Shown here: piece by piece, positions 19,541 through 22,630 of the stretch
Layout: each line of letters begins with the position of its first letter
Numbering within the stretch: position 1 is the first letter of the stretch
Assembly (NCBI GenBank): GCA_036939975.1
Contig: JALLPB010001877.1
Location: 1 to 22,630, forward strand
Direction: 5' to 3'
DNA from: Cyclostephanos tholiformis
Taxonomy: Eukaryota; Bacillariophyta; Thalassiosirophyceae; Thalassiosirales; Thalassiosiraceae
Length of the DNA stretch: 22,630 nt
Program-made: the position numbers and the translations under genes
The notes under the pieces: model-generated
Database searches by the model: none
Seen by the model: the letters and a program-made list of their open reading frames with translations, nothing else
What the model was told of the DNA's origin: nothing

Positions 19541-20109
19541 TCGTTCGTATTATTCGATACTACCATAGTGGGACCGATGCGAAATTTCCTCACCACGTCG
19601 TTCGGTCCGCGTTTATCCTATGCTCATTTACAAGTTTATTTGGGTTTTATTTATTTAAAAGCAGACTAAGATTTATTCTAAGCTCACTCTTTACTCTTAA
19701 TTACATTCTAGTCCAATCTTGACTTCGACGATAGGACAGCGTTCGCCGATAAGCGATGCGAAATTCTCCGAACAAACGGGCGAGTACCCCCCCTTCCGGC
19801 CGACGCCAACGCGATGGTGGCGAATTCGGGCACAACGGAAAGCGATACTACTTGAAGAGTAGTTCCGCTTCCCGTTGTGCGATAACTTTTGGTGCGTGCC
19901 TCTCTTCATTTACAGCCTTTGCAACGTGCGTCTGGCTGATTTCGAACTCTCCGTCCAATTTCACTTCGTGGCTGAACTCGCTATCAAAAAAAGACCCTGC
20001 ATATTGCCAACTAAGCAGAACTTTAGCACAAAACATACATGAAGAAAGCAACACTCCAAAGTAGCACCAAATTTTACAGGGCGTAGGATGTTGGCGAGTG
20101 AATATGTAT
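19541..20109. other. Intergenic region with unassigned short ORFs
   Basis: A - strand ORF (20141-19848) overlaps the end of the 815-residue gene in another frame and includes FSHEVKLDGEFEISQTHVAKA, which looks mildly protein-like. I cannot assign it. The 19610-19700 part is AT-rich. A short palindrome is listed separately. Confidence 0.3.
19830..19880. repeat. 51-bp near-perfect palindrome
   Basis: Arms 19830-19852 and 19858-19880 match at 20 of 23 positions as reverse complements around a 5-base loop (TGAAG). The outer ends are GCACAACGG and CCGTTGTGC. It lies about 230 bases past the stop codon of the - strand membrane-protein gene. Confidence 0.85.
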
Positions 20110-22557
20110 CTAGCTTTCATATAATGAGTCGCAACCCGCATAAATCACGCACAATTCTTGCTTCGATATTGCTGAGGTTACTGTAGCGATGGTAGGAACA
20201 ACATTGGTAGTAGTTGACTCCCCTTCCAATTCTAGAGGTGATTGTGTGTAAAGAAAGTCTTCTTCGCCAGGGATTTCAGAGTGCGACACATCCAACTTTC
20301 TTTCCCCCCACGCTGGATTGAATAAATGCCGTTGCCGTTGACGTCGAGTATGAAAGCACGACTCAACCTCTCGACAAAGCGCCCAACATTCGTCCACGTA
20401 ACTGGTCGCGTGATTAAGCTTACCACAGCTATGATTAATCCGCTCCGCTAACTGGAGCTTATCTGCATCAGTCATGACAGCCACCTCATCCATGTTAGGC
20501 GGACGCGGGGGAAGTACGACCGATATGCCAAGTATTGAGCACTGATTGTTGTACAACACGCACTGCTCCGGATGTAATTGGAAACATGACTGTATGATGG
20601 TGCCGATAGTAGGCTGTTGTCCTGCCTTGACCGAATTCACCAAACTGGTAGTAAGGCTGCCACTGTTGATATTGGATGCAGTGTGCGTCCATACCTTGTA
20701 CGGCTCGTCCTTGGGGACCAAGCAACACTGAGATGGCAAACACGCCATCAGGCACTTTTCGTACCCCCCCGGTTGGTCTAGGGAGGATTGGTCGCAAAGG
20801 ACCGATAGGTTATACGGAGGGGGAGTTAGGTTTGGCGGGGGGGGGGAGGCTGATGATTCCGACAATGAGAAGATGCCGTCATGGGCAAGGTCCCACAGCT
20901 CAGCGCTCGCCACCCGCTCGTCCATCCTCATCCACAACGGCACCAAGACGACAAGCGCGCCGACCATCACGGCCACGGCAATGGAAAACACCACACAGAG
21001 GACCGTCAACTTGACGTTGGAGACCACGTTGGAACATCGACCTAATTGATCATAATAACTCCCCTCCCTCCATCGTTCAGACCTGGTCAAGCTTTTCGCG
21101 GCGACAGAATCACTTCGCATGAATCCCACCACTTTCCCGCTCATTGTCTTCAACAATTTCAACCGTGGAAGTTTGCCGTCAAGACTCATATCCTCGTCGC
21201 AGTCACCGTCAAGGCTATCATCGGCCGAAAACCTACTGGAAAGTGGCGAATGATCATCGACCTCAATGGATGCCAGTCTCACCTTCCTCTGGACCTTTCC
21301 CTTCCCCCACGGTACTTCTACATCGAAATCTTTGCCTACGGAGCCGTTCGATCCGTCGTTACTCAAGTTCCCGCCGCCCCAAATGGCCATAAAGTTCGTG
21401 GGCCATCGTCCGCTGCTCACGTCCTCCTCTCCCCTCGGGTTGTTCAGTAGCCCCAACGCATCCGACGCACGTATCGACATCAATTCCCCATCGAGGATAC
21501 TTCGCCTCTCATCCCTCCACTGCGGCGGCTTCTGCTTCAGCGTCTCGCGCAGGTGCCGCCGCGTGGGATCCCCCGACGTGTGGGATCCACCCCGTTCCAA
21601 GTCGCCATCGTCGTCGTGGTGTACGACGACGACGGCCTTCTTGCCCCTTGCCCCCCCCGATCGTACCCGTCCGCCTCTCGCCCCCCCGGCGACGTTGTTG
21701 CGTCGCAAAATGTCGTCGAGGTGGGGCATGTCCATCGCCTCCTCGAATTGGTGCAAATTGCCGCCGCCGCCGCCGTCACCGCCGCCTCCCCTGTTCGCTC
21801 GTCGGCTGCCATTGTTCCCGCGCTCCCCTCCCCCGCGTTTGACGCCCACGCCATCGGCACTCGCCTCCCTTACGAGGCCGTTGCCACCATCGCCACCGCC
21901 ATCGTTAATCCTACCCCTCCGTCCCCCCCGTCCGATGGATGAGGAGGAGCGGCTCGCGTCGTCACTGCCATTGCTCCTAGTACTATTGTTATGCCTGTTC
22001 GTTTCCCCCCTTCGGATGCCACCGGCGGTAGTAATATCACGACCCCCCCTCGTCCTGACCAACCATCCATCGTCCACCCCCTCCACCTCTAGCTCCTCCG
22101 CGATATCATCGCCGTCCTCCCCCCGCTGCCGTCGATGGTGATCTCGCCACATCCGACGCACGAGCTCGGGCGGGACGTCGGGATGGAACGAATACCGCCG
22201 CGGCGAGTTGGCGCTCGTTGAGTCGTACGCGCCCATCATGATGGGAACGTCCAGGAGCATGCCGCCCCCGCCTGCGACGTCGGCCACGCCGATGACGTCG
22301 ATCGGGCCGCCCGCCGCTCCTACCCCGCGAACCCCCCCGTCCCCGACGGAGGAGGAGGAGGAGGAGGCGGCGGCGGCGGCGGCGGTGGACCTCCTCTTCC
22401 CAATCGACGACTGCGGGAACGGCGACGCGGCGGCGGCGCGGCGGTGATCGACCTTGACGGCGGAGGAGGGGGGGGAGGGGGCAGGGCGAGGGGGCTGCTC
22501 GCGTTTTCGGGATGACTTCATGGGGACAGATATCGGATGTGTACTTCTCCCACTCAT
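20110..22557 (-). CDS. Single-pass membrane protein with Cys-rich ectodomain (hypothetical)
   Basis: An intronless frame of 815 codons. Residues 1 to about 510 are hydrophilic and low in complexity: Ala/Ser runs, many Gly and Arg, Asp patches, and a less biased segment YSFHPDVPPELVRRMWRDHH near 125-145. A hydrophobic helix (about 515-543, TVLCVVFSIAVAVMVGALVV) is the only membrane span. The C-terminal 270 residues hold more than a dozen Cys (for example CLMACLPSQCC, SCFQLHPEQCVLYNNQC, ECWALCREVESC) and N-glycosylation sequons (NLT, NLS, NHS). This suggests an N-inside protein with a disulfide-rich part outside the cell or in the secretory lumen. Similar Cys-patterned proteins are, from memory, common and uncharacterised in diatoms. 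The start is the first ATG of the frame; a second ATG 12 codons later is possible. No enzymatic motif is seen. Confidence 0.82.
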   Translation of the reverse strand: MSGRSTHPISVPMKSSRKREQPPRPAPSPPSSAVKVDHRRAAAASPFPQSSIGKRRSTAAAAAASSSSSSVGDGGVRGVGAAGGPIDVIGVADVAGGGGMLLDVPIMMGAYDSTSANSPRRYSFHPDVPPELVRRMWRDHHRRQRGEDGDDIAEELEVEGVDDGWLVRTRGGRDITTAGGIRRGETNRHNNSTRSNGSDDASRSSSSIGRGGRRGRINDGGGDGGNGLVREASADGVGVKRGGGERGNNGSRRANRGGGGDGGGGGNLHQFEEAMDMPHLDDILRRNNVAGGARGGRVRSGGARGKKAVVVVHHDDDGDLERGGSHTSGDPTRRHLRETLKQKPPQWRDERRSILDGELMSIRASDALGLLNNPRGEEDVSSGRWPTNFMAIWGGGNLSNDGSNGSVGKDFDVEVPWGKGKVQRKVRLASIEVDDHSPLSSRFSADDSLDGDCDEDMSLDGKLPRLKLLKTMSGKVVGFMRSDSVAAKSLTRSERWREGSYYDQLGRCSNVVSNVKLTVLCVVFSIAVAVMVGALVVLVPLWMRMDERVASAELWDLAHDGIFSLSESSASPPPPNLTPPPYNLSVLCDQSSLDQPGGYEKCLMACLPSQCCLVPKDEPYKVWTHTASNINSGSLTTSLVNSVKAGQQPTIGTIIQSCFQLHPEQCVLYNNQCSILGISVVLPPRPPNMDEVAVMTDADKLQLAERINHSCGKLNHATSYVDECWALCREVESCFHTRRQRQRHLFNPAWGERKLDVSHSEIPGEEDFLYTQSPLELEGESTTTNVVPTIATVTSAISKQELCVIYAGCDSLYES

Positions 22558-22630
22558 ATTATAGTTTTGTTAGTGGGAATTCTCATTAAAATAACAATTT
22601 GACTGTTTTCATTCCCGCCGCTGTCGATTT
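22558..22630 (-). promoter_or_regulatory. Immediate upstream region of the membrane-protein gene
   Basis: Only 73 bases are available. They are AT-richer than the coding sequence and contain no motif I can call with confidence; the position alone suggests 5' leader or promoter. Confidence 0.3.

Noticed and set aside
21266..22141. 291-codon + strand ORF opposite the membrane-protein gene
   Set aside because: It is a Pro/Ser-rich shadow of the Gly/Arg/Asp-rich reading frame on the other strand, which extends far beyond it and has a membrane helix and ordered Cys pattern.

Overview
The window looks like nuclear DNA of a microalga, most probably a centric diatom. The support is indirect: GC-rich genes full of trinucleotide and homopolymer runs, short GT-AG introns (72-98 bp), a single-pass membrane protein with a Cys-rich ectodomain of a kind I associate with diatoms, and transposon ORFs that I recognise from memory as resembling centric-diatom repeat families. 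No taxonomic marker gene is present.

Two host genes frame the window. On the + strand, a large gene (1424 to 18559) encodes an Msp1/ATAD1/spastin-like AAA ATPase. On the - strand, 22557 to 20110 encodes an 815-residue single-pass membrane protein with a Cys-rich C-terminal ectodomain. Between their convergent 3' ends lies a decayed, unidentified - strand gene (about 18860-19540). At the left edge (90-850, - strand) is a broken PIF/Harbinger-type transposase.

The AAA gene is interrupted between its Walker A and Walker B segments by about 10.9 kb of foreign, AT-richer sequence. An 87-bp piece of exon 3 is present on both sides (6832-6918 and 17721-17807) with one mismatch. The left copy carries a TGA where the right copy has CGA. 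Leaving out one copy plus the intervening DNA gives a model of 5997 nt (1998 residues) in which all introns and frames agree. The right copy is preceded by an undetermined base (17720) and an 18-unit CAT microsatellite, so the interruption may be a scaffolding or haplotype artefact rather than a real insertion.

The interrupting segment, left to right, contains: the last 58 codons of a MATE-type transporter fused directly to the AAA fragment (6919-7096); an approximately 1.47-kb element with long degenerate terminal inverted repeats and a nested 168-bp foldback; a Copia-like gag relic (9669-10905); a decayed - strand repeat-family gene (11552-13947) broken by a TTAA-flanked MITE; a - strand ORF with an 18-residue Pro-rich tandem repeat (14853-15454); an AT-rich stretch; and a MULE-type transposase pseudogene (16017-17719, - strand) that contains a 547-bp insertion with an exact 6-bp target-site duplication. 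No complete autonomous transposon, CRISPR array, tRNA or rRNA was recognised.
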